Assembly (NCBI GenBank): GCA_010093515.1
Contig: MU001673.1
Coordinates: 1,063,320 to 1,127,319, forward strand
DNA length: 64,000 nt
Source: Lineolata rhizophorae
Taxonomy: Eukaryota; Ascomycota; Dothideomycetes; Lineolatales; Lineolataceae
Reading direction: 5' to 3'
The translations under genes and the position numbers were made by a program. The notes beneath the pieces were generated by a model. That model ran no database searches. It had not been told where the DNA came from and saw nothing but the letters and a program-made list of their open reading frames with translations. Of this stretch, positions 24,001 through 31,380 are shown in pieces; position 1 is the first letter of the stretch; every line of letters starts with the position of its first letter.

Positions 24001-24416
24001 GTCCCGTCTTCTACTAATAGCTCGTTTTCACTGATTGGCAGCGGGCTTGCAGCTTCGTTGTTGGATCCTACATTCAGATATATGCTGTCGTCGACAGTAG
24101 GTGTGGTTGGCGAAACGGTCTGAGCGGCGGTTTGGGATTCTTGGTCTTCGTCGGGCGCATGCGGCTTTTGAAATCGAGGATCTATGAATACCGGGACAAG
24201 ACTACACGGGTATTTGGGTCGTTCCGATTCTCCGGATGCGAAGGAATCATTGGCAGACTGCGCGGGAATCTGAACGTCTTCGAAAGTAGAGTCGTGCGCA
24301 TCTTTGACGCCTTCTGAATTGGTCGAATGAACGTCAAGTTCTTCCTCATCCTCGGAATCTTGAACAACGCCCAACTCACGCCAATTCGGCCTCTTCCTCC
24401 AACCGCTAACTTTCAT
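18015..24416 (-). CDS. MMS22: Mms22/Mus7 family DNA-repair scaffold
   Basis: Nuclear scaffold of the Rtt101-Mms1-Mms22 (Cul4-type) ubiquitin ligase that supports replication-fork recovery (Mus7 in fission yeast). One uninterrupted exon encodes 2133 aa. The frame is open 86 codons further upstream, but the ATG at 24416 is chosen because it is followed by MKVSGWRKRPNWRELGVVQD and an acidic stretch as in the family. The key signature RQRKAIQLHPYLIENEKYRR lies near residue 160-180. The first half is disordered, Ser/Pro/Arg-rich with several SSSDVDSP-like acidic patches. From about residue 990 the protein is a long helical repeat domain, ending GRFSELPLGDLFL. Large size and lack of introns are normal for this gene. 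Confidence 0.92.
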   Translation of the reverse strand: MKVSGWRKRPNWRELGVVQDSEDEEELDVHSTNSEGVKDAHDSTFEDVQIPAQSANDSFASGESERPKYPCSLVPVFIDPRFQKPHAPDEDQESQTAAQTVSPTTPTVDDSIYLNVGSNNEAASPLPISENELLVEDGTVVLAIEPGTRRSLRQRKAIQLHPYLIENEKYRRDLRARGIRPITLQRQTHREPSPEYATDSERSSQSQNVASASLAAPEPPKSSPPLSDLLETLSPSEGGHMQARPTEDDEELPDLASLLSSRPQKFVKNGSKRRRTERTYIAKRPGPVGRIAESPQSKHRKHQSPITGVFPEGNFDILSPAMSTPTFPINEQFVQPAVGGIGPSSVILPTPATSSEANRPNAEVVETPEPPQASSTKRRIFSVLSSSDVDSPPPAHCSPSMDLTESTSGSGEDEQELQRVKRRMRGVLPASWLKLDQQTRENGGKSRFAATREKSAETSFPQPGLARKVQRRRDLERSHSPHLFDQDLERISNGPGLSPQRSISEIHLTPSPEEQVSNSGINGFDVGRRHMNPLLDLTSQSPPQATRDPAVKSFRIRQSKLKPVVGNLGTSNRRRWTRDIYLDRNDSASTSRQPFRRTTSEISEGATSSDQFSPDNTGGLVSDRSTPENDKDDLVCGYELSPVSIAGSDSFIGSSFRDPSRYASCSPTSSSRRPVRSRVSNSAGVSDVPSANNLTSLYGCRTKRQPKRPKVRQTRLNPMVKSFHDHNPNRHGTSGGYKTISKKPAESFTRAGNRELRDGQLEFPETEFDTNHRKTAFRRDLARIDTLSREGNYHDPFIGDTGSPNENPVSWSTTTRDITKPRVPPSKAFSRNVEPPAHSAPKRHAKRPSDPNASRTYRPQSNHLDHTISVADIHTNNCPAPFNEVDNFVPFALEYSSSFDIFPLDPETHFHQDSFIGSGRLHDAFTERDLDALPSFMNITIRGKAYRWGPWTDEVCSEMAEIFQIVMDSVQGTIASDPSVLGSRGSESYLSLNVALNYIASYLTFLDPIDRTSFVLSFGRLLRETGGRILGFAVGSHSQYQLRIALSLTVLSCQVLSISKHPCVDNEKRKNVEALLMDLARFLVASLNYCGFHDMRSFLHGNRSRYNGYTTIRPSNFAIDGVVTLACILQHAAVPQGSIMDLQAEIQLSLVRDATEVRQFERVWHDTFVVLPFLEIDTHGRVDVGRRFRITAENWDAIREILDRLFKFHDNQRNRRDYGLNGYIRACFSRCHRLIDNWGWHSCYGVMKTIFDFFARNRLAPLRNEESRGSPDFLDSLHRDPAVAVLAGDRAFHIFLKILASSLRASRQKLPEKQITRLVWRFIPNHGRYHPRDQDMRQVDLDAFRNHHDLLATLFWASPPPCRPRLSLFRDLVDHISSHREVCRLNIRTWTSLAKFLVSEGEGDSSLQPLADWFRDIVFGTIAQFRQARTEAEHQFEISKGQNGAQVSQTVLEAVINGNQRPALASLADALRGLGNVLKVAKRTESSTFLLENSNMVQSFKLFDGRANTATSVILEALGAISDAIDRLTRTPTESRSLKIVQDEDSQDYGEWPDITDLEFPGEEPSSPSVGMMFLHDPLYSLLSNCFGAESAPEDRLLIKSVDVWSHFAGHLINVKSKKWTDFVDPFSPSSWHELRETEHKRKYTPYFIAAMLEADVELHEGFTTFVLTSWLISLVERESLLKFQHKLTTAVLNAYPSHPILQNLPFTKDENAARYDISANDVHNRRLMTISTILSNMRRSIEGVASEKPRRLSERREQYRSLLRSLMSKMKENFGELQQHSAAQGTYVGFVQTVVQFMQQYTADICAVDKFFTDSAAFPLPADDPTYVVGKLKSYELKLQDSRSAKQLMVYLQNLSERAAIDNQQKYLVRQLHAAMVDPTGGSEFGRHALREVFLQSVLPSYAELCIESPAGWIFALPMLQASACIFDELKYDLDVANHSSVQAWLLSITVTLDVLRRAAELLIDHPGLLEQSSVLRVLWLIFEIVRAVAMPLDFFRLRNIQSEEAAQRVEFFRSFSLFAAEIVLGHGDALAPSTYGDFDNVETPYESLRQYCTQELRQAARENWVKRGDNYFVRRGNMDRRVEVDLDQSEEEQRRLIAKIEEFHGVLGQTFTFGGSVPGRFSELPLGDLFL

Positions 24417-24734
24417 CCGGGACGAAGCGATGATAATATTTTCATGGCGTGGCGAGAAAAGTCGTGGGTTTAGCACGCACGCACGTTGTGGGACGAGGTG
24501 CGGTGAGTCTCGGTTGACGCGCCTTGACGCGTCGAGCCTCGAAAAGCGCGCCATAGGGCCACTCGGCTCCCCTAGTAGCTGTGGCGCAGCTAGAGCGGGT
24601 CCGGATTTACGCTTGTTCACGTGACACGCTACTAGAAGCGACGAACCCCAACGACATCTTAAAAATCCATTCACAGCTCCTGGTTAGGTCATGCGAACCC
24701 TAAGCTTTTAAATGCGATGTAATTCTGTCCTCCA
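24417..24734. promoter_or_regulatory. Short divergent promoter between MMS22 and the 54-aa membrane protein gene
   Basis: 318 bases separate the two start codons, which point away from each other. The left part is the upstream extension of the MMS22 open frame. Confidence 0.5.
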
Positions 24735-24962
24735 ATGAGTATGAGCAGAGTTTCGGGGAAAAGCCTACTGCCTCTGGCTATGGTGACAGTTTTTGGCGTC
24801 GTTAATGGTCAGCTTCTAAACAAATGTCCTTCTTGCTCTTCCTTGGGCTAACTTGCTAAACAATATGCAGGCATATACACCTTTCGGCCTGCATTCGAGC
24901 ATCAGCATCATGACAGCGTTCATGTCGAGCAAGACCGAAAATTAAAGATAGCAGAACCGTAA
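24735..24962 (+). CDS. Small single-pass membrane protein, 54 aa, unrecognised
   Basis: A two-exon gene too short to stand out as an open frame. Exons 24735-24807 and 24871-24962 join G/GC to make a glycine codon and read to TAA at 24960-24962. The protein starts MSMSRVSGKS, has one hydrophobic segment (LLPLAMVTVFGVVNGIYTF, residues 11-29), then RPAFEHQHHD and a charged tail ending KLKIAEP. The intron has a weak donor (GTCAGC) and a good acceptor (ATATGCAG). The basic N-terminus, single helix and charged tail resemble small mitochondrial inner-membrane subunits or assembly factors, but I cannot name a family. A second ATG at 24741 would give 52 aa. Support comes from the clean in-frame join and membrane-protein logic only. 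Confidence 0.6.
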
Positions 24963-25728
24963 AACACCATTGATCCAAACATAGAGTTGCAGTACATAGA
25001 ATTAACATTATCCAAGGGAGTCACGAAATCCAAATCAATCAGAACCACGCCACACCGAACAATCTCCAGGATAAAGGGGAGAAGTTAGATTTTTGTACGC
25101 ACGTTACATGTGGGATTTTTATATTCGCTATTGTGAAAAACATTGTTAACACATATGTTTTCAGTGTGATTAGCAGTTCAAGGAAGATTAGGGCGCCAAG
25201 GCCATTCACTACCTGATAGTTACCAACGTGCGGGGTCTCAACTATGTATTGTCTGACTTCCTAATGTTTGCACGCTCGAGATCCTAGGGAGATCTGGTTG
25301 TAAAGTAGTTAAGCTAGAATATAGTGCCGAAGGTATCTCGTTACGAGCCATCAGCCGGCTGTTACATGCTTCGCACAGAGCTCAGGCGAACAGCAACTAA
25401 AAGGGCAGTGTCCGGCCATTTCTCACGTTTACTGTGGTTTTCAAAGGAGCAGAGTACGATGGTGCGCAATCGGACCTGTAGGCTGGACAGGGTGCTTGGG
25501 TAGGTTGCAGGATCTAGCTGCGACCCTTCCCAAAACGGATACAACGCCAAGACCGAGCTCTTGCCTCAGCATATAAACCCACCACACCCCCTCCATCGTT
25601 CGTTCTTCCTCGTTCCTTTCCCCACTCCACCTACCAATATCAGAGATACCATCAAAATTTATCTCATTTGAATCATAAAATTGTTGGGAACACATCCTAC
25701 GATCAAAAGCACTTGACAACCGTGCATC
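24963..25728. promoter_or_regulatory. Spacer and promoter of the 180-aa protein gene
   Basis: No gene seen in 24963-25500, which is AT-rich. A good TATA box (ATATAAACC) lies at 25571, about 155 bases before the ATG at 25729, with a CT-rich stretch between them, which fits a fungal core promoter for the downstream gene. Confidence 0.55.
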
Positions 25729-26271
25729 ATGTCATCCTCCGCAGACGCCCACCGACCTCCGGCATTTTCGGAGCACTCTTCCTCTCGGTCCCCTTCGCGC
25801 AGTATGAGCGATGCATCGCAAATGTCGCACTACGCTGACATTCGCACCCACGAAGAGATCGACGGTACCATCGTAAGACGGTACGAATCGAAACGAGGGC
25901 AGCGCGAGCGTCCGGAAAATGTCATTGACGGGCTTCTCCTGCTACCCTCCAGGGAATCGGCCATTCAGGCGAGCGATAAGACGTCGGAAAGAAGGTCCGA
26001 TATATCATTGACATTGGAGGAATCGCTTCCAACAAATGCGCCTCGGTTCCGTAGGAGTCGCAAGTCACGTGCCAAACCGGTTATCATTCAGCACCGGTTG
26101 ACGCCCACTTCGCCTTTCGGTGCTCCAATCGATCAAGATGAATCAAGAAGCCCATATCACCAGCCACCAACTCCACGACCAGAAAGGTTGCCAACGCCAG
26201 ACCTGCCCGCTGTCAAAGGGCCGTTCTGTAGTTGTTGTACCGGAGCATGCAAGTCTGATCATTTGCTCTAA
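25729..26271 (+). CDS. Unrecognised 180-aa protein with a cysteine-rich tail
   Basis: Single exon, 180 aa, preceded by a TATA box and CT-rich leader. The start is the first in-frame ATG (MSSSADAHRPPAF). The protein is hydrophilic and predicted disordered: Ser-rich at the N-terminus (SSSRSPSRSMSDAS), basic in the middle (RFRRSRKSRAKP), Pro-rich later (HQPPTPRPERLPTPDLP). It ends in a cysteine cluster FCSCCTGACK followed by SDHLL. No signal peptide and no membrane segment. The terminal CSCC could be an S-acylation or metal-binding site; that is inference. I do not recognise the family. Promoter elements and coding-like codon use argue that it is real. Confidence 0.6.
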   Translation: MSSSADAHRPPAFSEHSSSRSPSRSMSDASQMSHYADIRTHEEIDGTIVRRYESKRGQRERPENVIDGLLLLPSRESAIQASDKTSERRSDISLTLEESLPTNAPRFRRSRKSRAKPVIIQHRLTPTSPFGAPIDQDESRSPYHQPPTPRPERLPTPDLPAVKGPFCSCCTGACKSDHLL

Positions 26272-26561
26272 GATTGGCGCGGAACATGAGGTAACGGCGC
26301 CAGGATGGATTTGTCAACGTTTTCTACATCAAATTAGCAACGATGCCTCGTGATGAGCGCAGGGAATGCTATGTAAATCATGTTTGGAAAGTCTCGCAGG
26401 ATTTCTTTGTGTATGGGTTGGTCGGATATCGCTCTGGTGGGACAAACTTGCTTGGACGATTACGTAAACCACTTGGAAGCAAGAACTGAATGCTTACCGG
26501 ATGATAAATGTAATTGGTCTGAGAGCCAAGTTTTGAAGTGAATGAAAACACAATTTTTTCC

Positions 26562-27229
26562 TCAATCCATCTTATTGCTCTCGACCACAAAATAACTACC
26601 AACTTTCCTTTCGGTGAGATCAACCGGACGCCAGTGCCTTGAGATCTGGCGTTCTGTGGAGGTGCCCAGTTTCCGTCGAATTCGTTTGTGATGACGTCCA
26701 ATGACTTCCTCGGCAGCAAGAGCATCGCTCATATCCCCCAAAGATATTTCGTCCATTTCATCACAGGTCTCATCTCGAATACTACGCAAAGGAGCAACGC
26801 CAGCAGCATCAACCTTCCTAATCTCGTTCACAAAATGGAGCTGCGATTTGAGAGTCTCCAACATTTCAGCCTCTTCATCTTTGCTAGGTGGAGGAAGGGC
26901 AGAGAGTCGACGGAGATGGCGAAGAGTTTTGACGGATACTAGAGAGGCATCGATAGAACTCGACGGTAGCAAGGTTCTGACAGACCATGTCGGTTCTCCC
27001 AACACGTCTTCGGCAGGTCGTTCGCTGGTCGTCGAACTTTGCCGCTTATTGGCACGTCCCAATGTAGATAAGGGGCTAGACCTTGCCAAGAAATCCCATG
27101 ATTGCCCTGAGGCACGCTGGAACGCGATGATGGTCCTTGACGAGGTGTGAGCCAACCGGAATCAATAACATGAGTAAGACCAACCAAAATCACTGCTTAC
27201 CATCCACGAGAAATGGATAGGGCCTGCAT
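26562..27229 (-). CDS. Mitochondrial Glu-tRNA(Gln) amidotransferase subunit, GatC/Gta3-like
   Basis: Small subunit of the mitochondrial amidotransferase that converts Glu-tRNA(Gln) to Gln-tRNA(Gln). Two exons, 27229-27201 and 27135-26562, join TG/G to a Trp codon and give 200 aa. The downstream exon has no usable ATG before the conserved domain, so the 29-nt first exon (MQALSISRGW) is needed. Residues 1-40 look like a mitochondrial presequence (few acidic, several Arg and Ser). The conserved core is PTWSVRTLLP near 62, LRHLRRLSALPPPSKDEEAE near 85, and QLHFVNEIRKVDAAGVAPLR near 113, ending SIRDET. The core matches the GatC/Gta3 family, and the C-terminal third is a fungal extension. It is divergent from SEC17. 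Confidence 0.85.
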
Positions 27230-27635
27230 ACTTCGGAAAGCACTTTTGAATTTGAAATAGACTTGTTACCTAACCAAGTGGTGAACAACTCGCGCAGCGG
27301 TAGCTCGTGGAGGGAGGTAGTCGATCATCTGGAACAACAAATATCCGAAGATCTGATAAGATTGAATTCTCGGCGTGGGTTCCGAGGACCCTCCGTCAGC
27401 GAGACTTCCCCGTCAGAACCCAGCCTACGCTAGGCGCAACTTGCCGCACCCAGCGTTCCAGCGAGTCTTACCGGCATACGTCGTCCTTACCAGCCGCACC
27501 TTAAAACTGATCCTGAACATCGAAACACTACTACTGCCGAGAAGCTGCATACATACTTTTCACGAAGCGTTTCGCAAGCGAGTTACTCGGCTCTGCCACC
27601 CTCTAACTCCGCTCTTTGAGAGAGATTTAGACGCC
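27230..27635. promoter_or_regulatory. Divergent promoter, GatC/Gta3-like gene and SEC17
   Basis: 406 bases between two start codons that face away from each other. No coding signal is supported on either strand. Confidence 0.5.
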
Positions 27636-28763
27636 ATGTCTGACCCGCGAGCCCTCCTACAGAAGGCATGCTTGCTCCCCTTGTTAGATTCTATGGGAAG
27701 CGCGCGATCACTGACACATATCACAGGCGGAGAAAGCTACGCAAGGTGCCGGATCAGGCTTTAGCTTCTTCGGCGGAAGGACTGAAAAGTACGAAAATGC
27801 TGCTGATCTATACACACAAGCCGCCAATGCGTTCCGGATGCAGAAACAAGGTCAGTCATGAGCTGTACTGTAGGATGATTTTAAGGCTTTAGGTTAACGT
27901 TCTGGCAGGAAAGGAGGCCGGTCTCGCTTTTGAACGCGCTGCAGCAATTCAGACCAACAACCTGAACGAGCCCGACGACGCCGCCAACTCCCTTACCGAA
28001 GCATACAAAGCGTACCGCAAGACTGACCCCGAAGATGCCGCCCGGGTTCTTGACCAAGCCATCAGGCATTACACGTCGAAAGGAAATTTTCGAAGGGCCG
28101 CAACACATCAGAAGAACTTGGCGGAGCTTATTGAAATGGATATTGGGGACCAGAAGCGAGCTATGGAAGCTTACAAGACTGCGGCAAGCTGGTTCTCTGA
28201 TGATGACGCTGAAGCGTAAGCCAACCTCCCCCCTTTCCGTATTTTTTAAAACGTACGTTTTAAAATGCTTTTCGTGCTCAACTTTCCTTTTTAGCCTTGC
28301 TCGGCCTTTGTACCTAAAGGTCGCCGACATCTCTGCACTAGAAGGCGACTATTACGAAGCTGGTCGAATCTACCAGGACGTCGCTAGGACCGCGATCAAC
28401 AACAACTTGATGAGATGGTCTGTTAAGGAATACCTTCTTAAAGCTGGCATGTGCCAACTTGCAACCAATGTATGGCCCCCGTTAGTCTTCCCCCACCCGT
28501 TCCCGTATCTAACCGCGTACCAGGACATGGTTGGGATGAACAAAGCGATGGACAGCTTCAGAGATTTGGATCCCTCCTTTACTCAAACTAGGGAGCACCA
28601 ACTTCTGATGGATCTTGCCGAAGCAGTAGAAGCTGGTGACCAAGAGGCCTTCTCAGACAAGCTCTTCCAGTTCGATCAGATGAGCAAGCTGGACAAATGG
28701 AAGACGACAATCTTCCTCCGCGTCAAGAGCGGCATCGAAGAGAAAGGAGAAGATTTCTCGTGA
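27636..28763 (+). CDS. SEC17: Sec17 / alpha-SNAP, SNARE disassembly adaptor
   Basis: Recruits the ATPase Sec18/NSF to SNARE complexes to recycle them after membrane fusion. Five exons, 27636-27665, 27727-27850, 27909-28215, 28295-28469 and 28524-28763, join to 291 aa, as in yeast (292). It starts MSDPRALLQKAEKATQGAGS, includes the membrane-attachment loop SGFSFFGG near residue 20, TPR-like helices through GDYYEAGRIYQDVARTAI, and a C-terminal KTTIFLRVKSGIEE with the penultimate-region Leu typical of the family. The first intron (27666-27726) begins GC rather than GT (AAG/GCATGC) and ends CACAG. No GT donor in the right frame is available, so this is a probable GC-AG intron. Confidence 0.95.
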
Positions 28764-29295
28764 TTGGTTGAACTAGCTGTTGGTTGAGCCCTCGGAGTTT
28801 TGGGTGCATGTTGCCTTGCTGGACGATTCTGGATTTTGAGGTTGGCTATTCTTGTCTTCGATGGGATCCCTGAGTTTGGTGGGCATCGTGCAGAGCGTTT
28901 GCGCCGTCTAAGCAAGTCGTGTCTAGTCACGTATTTTACAAGGTCGTAGATTTAACGAAGACATGCCTTTTCGGGCAAGATTGCAATAAAACAAGGCTGA
29001 GTGGACACTAAATGCACAGCCCCAAGGAAGGCCGCAAACGTCGCTATTGCCTGACCTAAATGTCTTACAAGCGCATCCTCACGGCGGGAACGCCACATGC
29101 CAAGAGATGACGTAGCGCTGACTACCGTCACTTCCGACATGCATAGGTCGGGGCGGACGCCGGGTTAGTACTGCGTTACCTTTTGAGCCTTCCAGGACGA
29201 TTACGCCTACGACGAGCTCCCCTACTCTTTTATTGCGGAACCGAAGCTCCCACTTCAGCTCTTTAAACCACGACTTCTTTCGAGCCTACGCCAAC
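28764..29295. other. SEC17 3' flank and promoter of the DUF726 gene
   Basis: No independent gene seen. The downstream gene's frame is open from 29233, but the only ATG before its conserved region is at 29296. Confidence 0.45.
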
Positions 29296-31380
29296 ATGTT
29301 CTCGAAGCTGCCTTGGAAGGACCACGAAGGCTCGAAATCGGAAGATGGCGAGGACGGCGAAGACGGCGAAAGTCTTACGTCGATATTGCGCACTCCCGAA
29401 CAACGCAGTGACTTGACGCTGCTCATTGCCGACTGCACAGAATCAATGCGGGAGACATTAACCAATGCGTTTGACCCAAAGCAGACTGGGAAGCCCTCGG
29501 ATCGTTCGGTAGAGCTCAAGGGTGACGACACCAACCGGAGCCCGGATTTGGATACCGCAAAAGCGGATGTCAAAGCCGCCGACCAACAACGCAAAGAGGA
29601 AGAAAAGCGAAGGAAGGAGCTCGCAGCTCCAAAGATGCAGGAGTTGAAGCAAGCGGCACTCGCACACTTTGACGAATGGAGAGACTCGGTGCTGCAACGG
29701 GTGGGGGAAGTGGTCAACTCTCGAGACACAGCGAAGTCCCAGAAAAAGGATGCAAATGCAGAGGCGCAGAGAAGTAGGAAAACGGAAGTATCGCCGGAGG
29801 AGCCGGACGAGGAAGTCGAGCATGCGCTCCGCTATCTATATCCTCCAGTTCCAACACCTTTGGTAGAACTAGAGGAACCGCATCGAGCACTCATACTGCA
29901 TTCCCTACTGTTATTGCTGCTCAGTCTTGAGCACTATTCTTCTCATTCTCGAATTCTTCTCCTATACGTTTCTAACAGCCTCCACCTATCCCACGACTTC
30001 CTCATTCACGACGAGAATAAAACAGCAAAGGCTCTTCTTGAGGCGGCGCAGAAAATGGATGCAGACGAAGAGACGAAGAAAAAAGCACAAGAAAATTCGA
30101 AGAGCAGAAAATGGAAAGTTGGTCTTGCCGGAGTTGCTGGTGCTGCGGTCATCGGCATAACTGGTGGCTTGGCTGCGCCACTTTTAGCTGCCGGCATAGG
30201 AACTGTCATGAGTGGCCTGGGGCTAGGAGCGACGGCCGCTGCAGGGTATTTGGGCGCTCTTGCCGGCAGCAGCGTCCTTGTCGGAAGTCTGTTCGGCGCT
30301 TACGGTGCTGGAATGACCGGGAAGATGATGGACCAGTATGCAAGGGAGGTCAAAGACTTTGCTTTCCTACCAATCTGGGAATACTCAAAGCCTCGGAAAA
30401 TCGAAAACGAGTATCGACGACTGCGAGTTGCAGTCGGTATCAGCGGATGGCTCACCGATCCAGACGAGGTGGTCCAACCATGGAGGATCCTCAGTCCAAG
30501 TATTGAAGGATTTGCTCTTCGATATGAGCTTGAGTCACTGTTGCAGCTAGGTCATGCTTTGGTTGCCATGATCTCAAGCTACGCATTCAGCTATGCCACT
30601 AGCGAGATTATAAAGCACACTGTGTTTGGCGCGCTTAGTGCGGGACTTTGGCCACTGGGGCTACTAAAAGTTGGGAAGATCATCGACAATCCGTTCAGCG
30701 TAGCAAAGGCACGCAGTGAGAAGGCGGGGGAGGTGCTTGCAGATGCCATCATAAATAAAGCGCAAGGCGAGCGACCTCTTACACTCGTGGGGTATTCGCT
30801 TGGGGCGCGAGTCATCTATACTTGCCTGATGAAATTGGCCGAACGAAAAGCCTTTGGACTCATTGAATCTGTTGTTTTCATAGGCGCGCCGATGCCATCC
30901 GCAGCTGCGGATTGGCGGAAGATAAGATCCGTCGTCGCTGGTAGAGTTGTGAACGTCTACTCGACCAACGACTTCATCCTCGGATATCTTTACCGGAGTA
31001 GTAGCATTCAGTATGGAATTGCTGGTCTCCAGAAGGTCGAAGGCGTAAAAGGCGTGGAGAATGTCGACGTCAGCGACTTTATCGACGGCCATACCAAATA
31101 CAGATTTGCAACCGGTATCATTCTAAGGAAGATTGGCTTTGAGGACATTGATAACTTGGAGGCCAAGAAGGATGAGGAGGAGCTGAAAGCAATGGAGGAG
31201 AAGGAAGCTGAAAAGAAAAAGAAAATGAAGGAAACTCCAGGAGAAACGGCTGAAGAGGAAGCCGAAAAATTGCAGAAAGTGGTTGAAGCCAGAAACAAGG
31301 ACAGCATGATGCAACGGGCAACGCAAAAGCTTAAAATCGGGCAAGGAAACACTTTTAGAAAGGGTGGGAACCAAGAATAA
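29296..31380 (+). CDS. DUF726 / TMCO4-type membrane alpha/beta-hydrolase
   Basis: Single exon, 694 aa, starting MFSKLPWKDHEG. Residues 1-200 are charged and helical. A Gly/Ala-rich hydrophobic region at about 275-350 (VGLAGVAGAAVIGITGGLAA, then further Gly-rich segments) gives several membrane helices or a membrane hairpin. The C-terminal alpha/beta-hydrolase has the nucleophile elbow LVGYSLGARVIYTC (G-x-S-x-G, Ser about 499), NVYSTNDFILGYLYR carrying a likely Asp, and DGHTKYRF carrying a likely His (about 597). A Lys/Glu-rich coiled coil ends the protein. The family includes human TMCO4 and yeast Mil1 (YFL034W), a putative lipase that binds a clathrin-adaptor subunit. The substrate is unknown. 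Confidence 0.88.
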   Translation: MFSKLPWKDHEGSKSEDGEDGEDGESLTSILRTPEQRSDLTLLIADCTESMRETLTNAFDPKQTGKPSDRSVELKGDDTNRSPDLDTAKADVKAADQQRKEEEKRRKELAAPKMQELKQAALAHFDEWRDSVLQRVGEVVNSRDTAKSQKKDANAEAQRSRKTEVSPEEPDEEVEHALRYLYPPVPTPLVELEEPHRALILHSLLLLLLSLEHYSSHSRILLLYVSNSLHLSHDFLIHDENKTAKALLEAAQKMDADEETKKKAQENSKSRKWKVGLAGVAGAAVIGITGGLAAPLLAAGIGTVMSGLGLGATAAAGYLGALAGSSVLVGSLFGAYGAGMTGKMMDQYAREVKDFAFLPIWEYSKPRKIENEYRRLRVAVGISGWLTDPDEVVQPWRILSPSIEGFALRYELESLLQLGHALVAMISSYAFSYATSEIIKHTVFGALSAGLWPLGLLKVGKIIDNPFSVAKARSEKAGEVLADAIINKAQGERPLTLVGYSLGARVIYTCLMKLAERKAFGLIESVVFIGAPMPSAAADWRKIRSVVAGRVVNVYSTNDFILGYLYRSSSIQYGIAGLQKVEGVKGVENVDVSDFIDGHTKYRFATGIILRKIGFEDIDNLEAKKDEEELKAMEEKEAEKKKKMKETPGETAEEEAEKLQKVVEARNKDSMMQRATQKLKIGQGNTFRKGGNQE

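Noticed and set aside
28035-28763. SEC17 exons read as one continuous open frame
   Set aside because: The frame runs through two introns; protein conservation requires splicing at 28216-28294 and 28470-28523.
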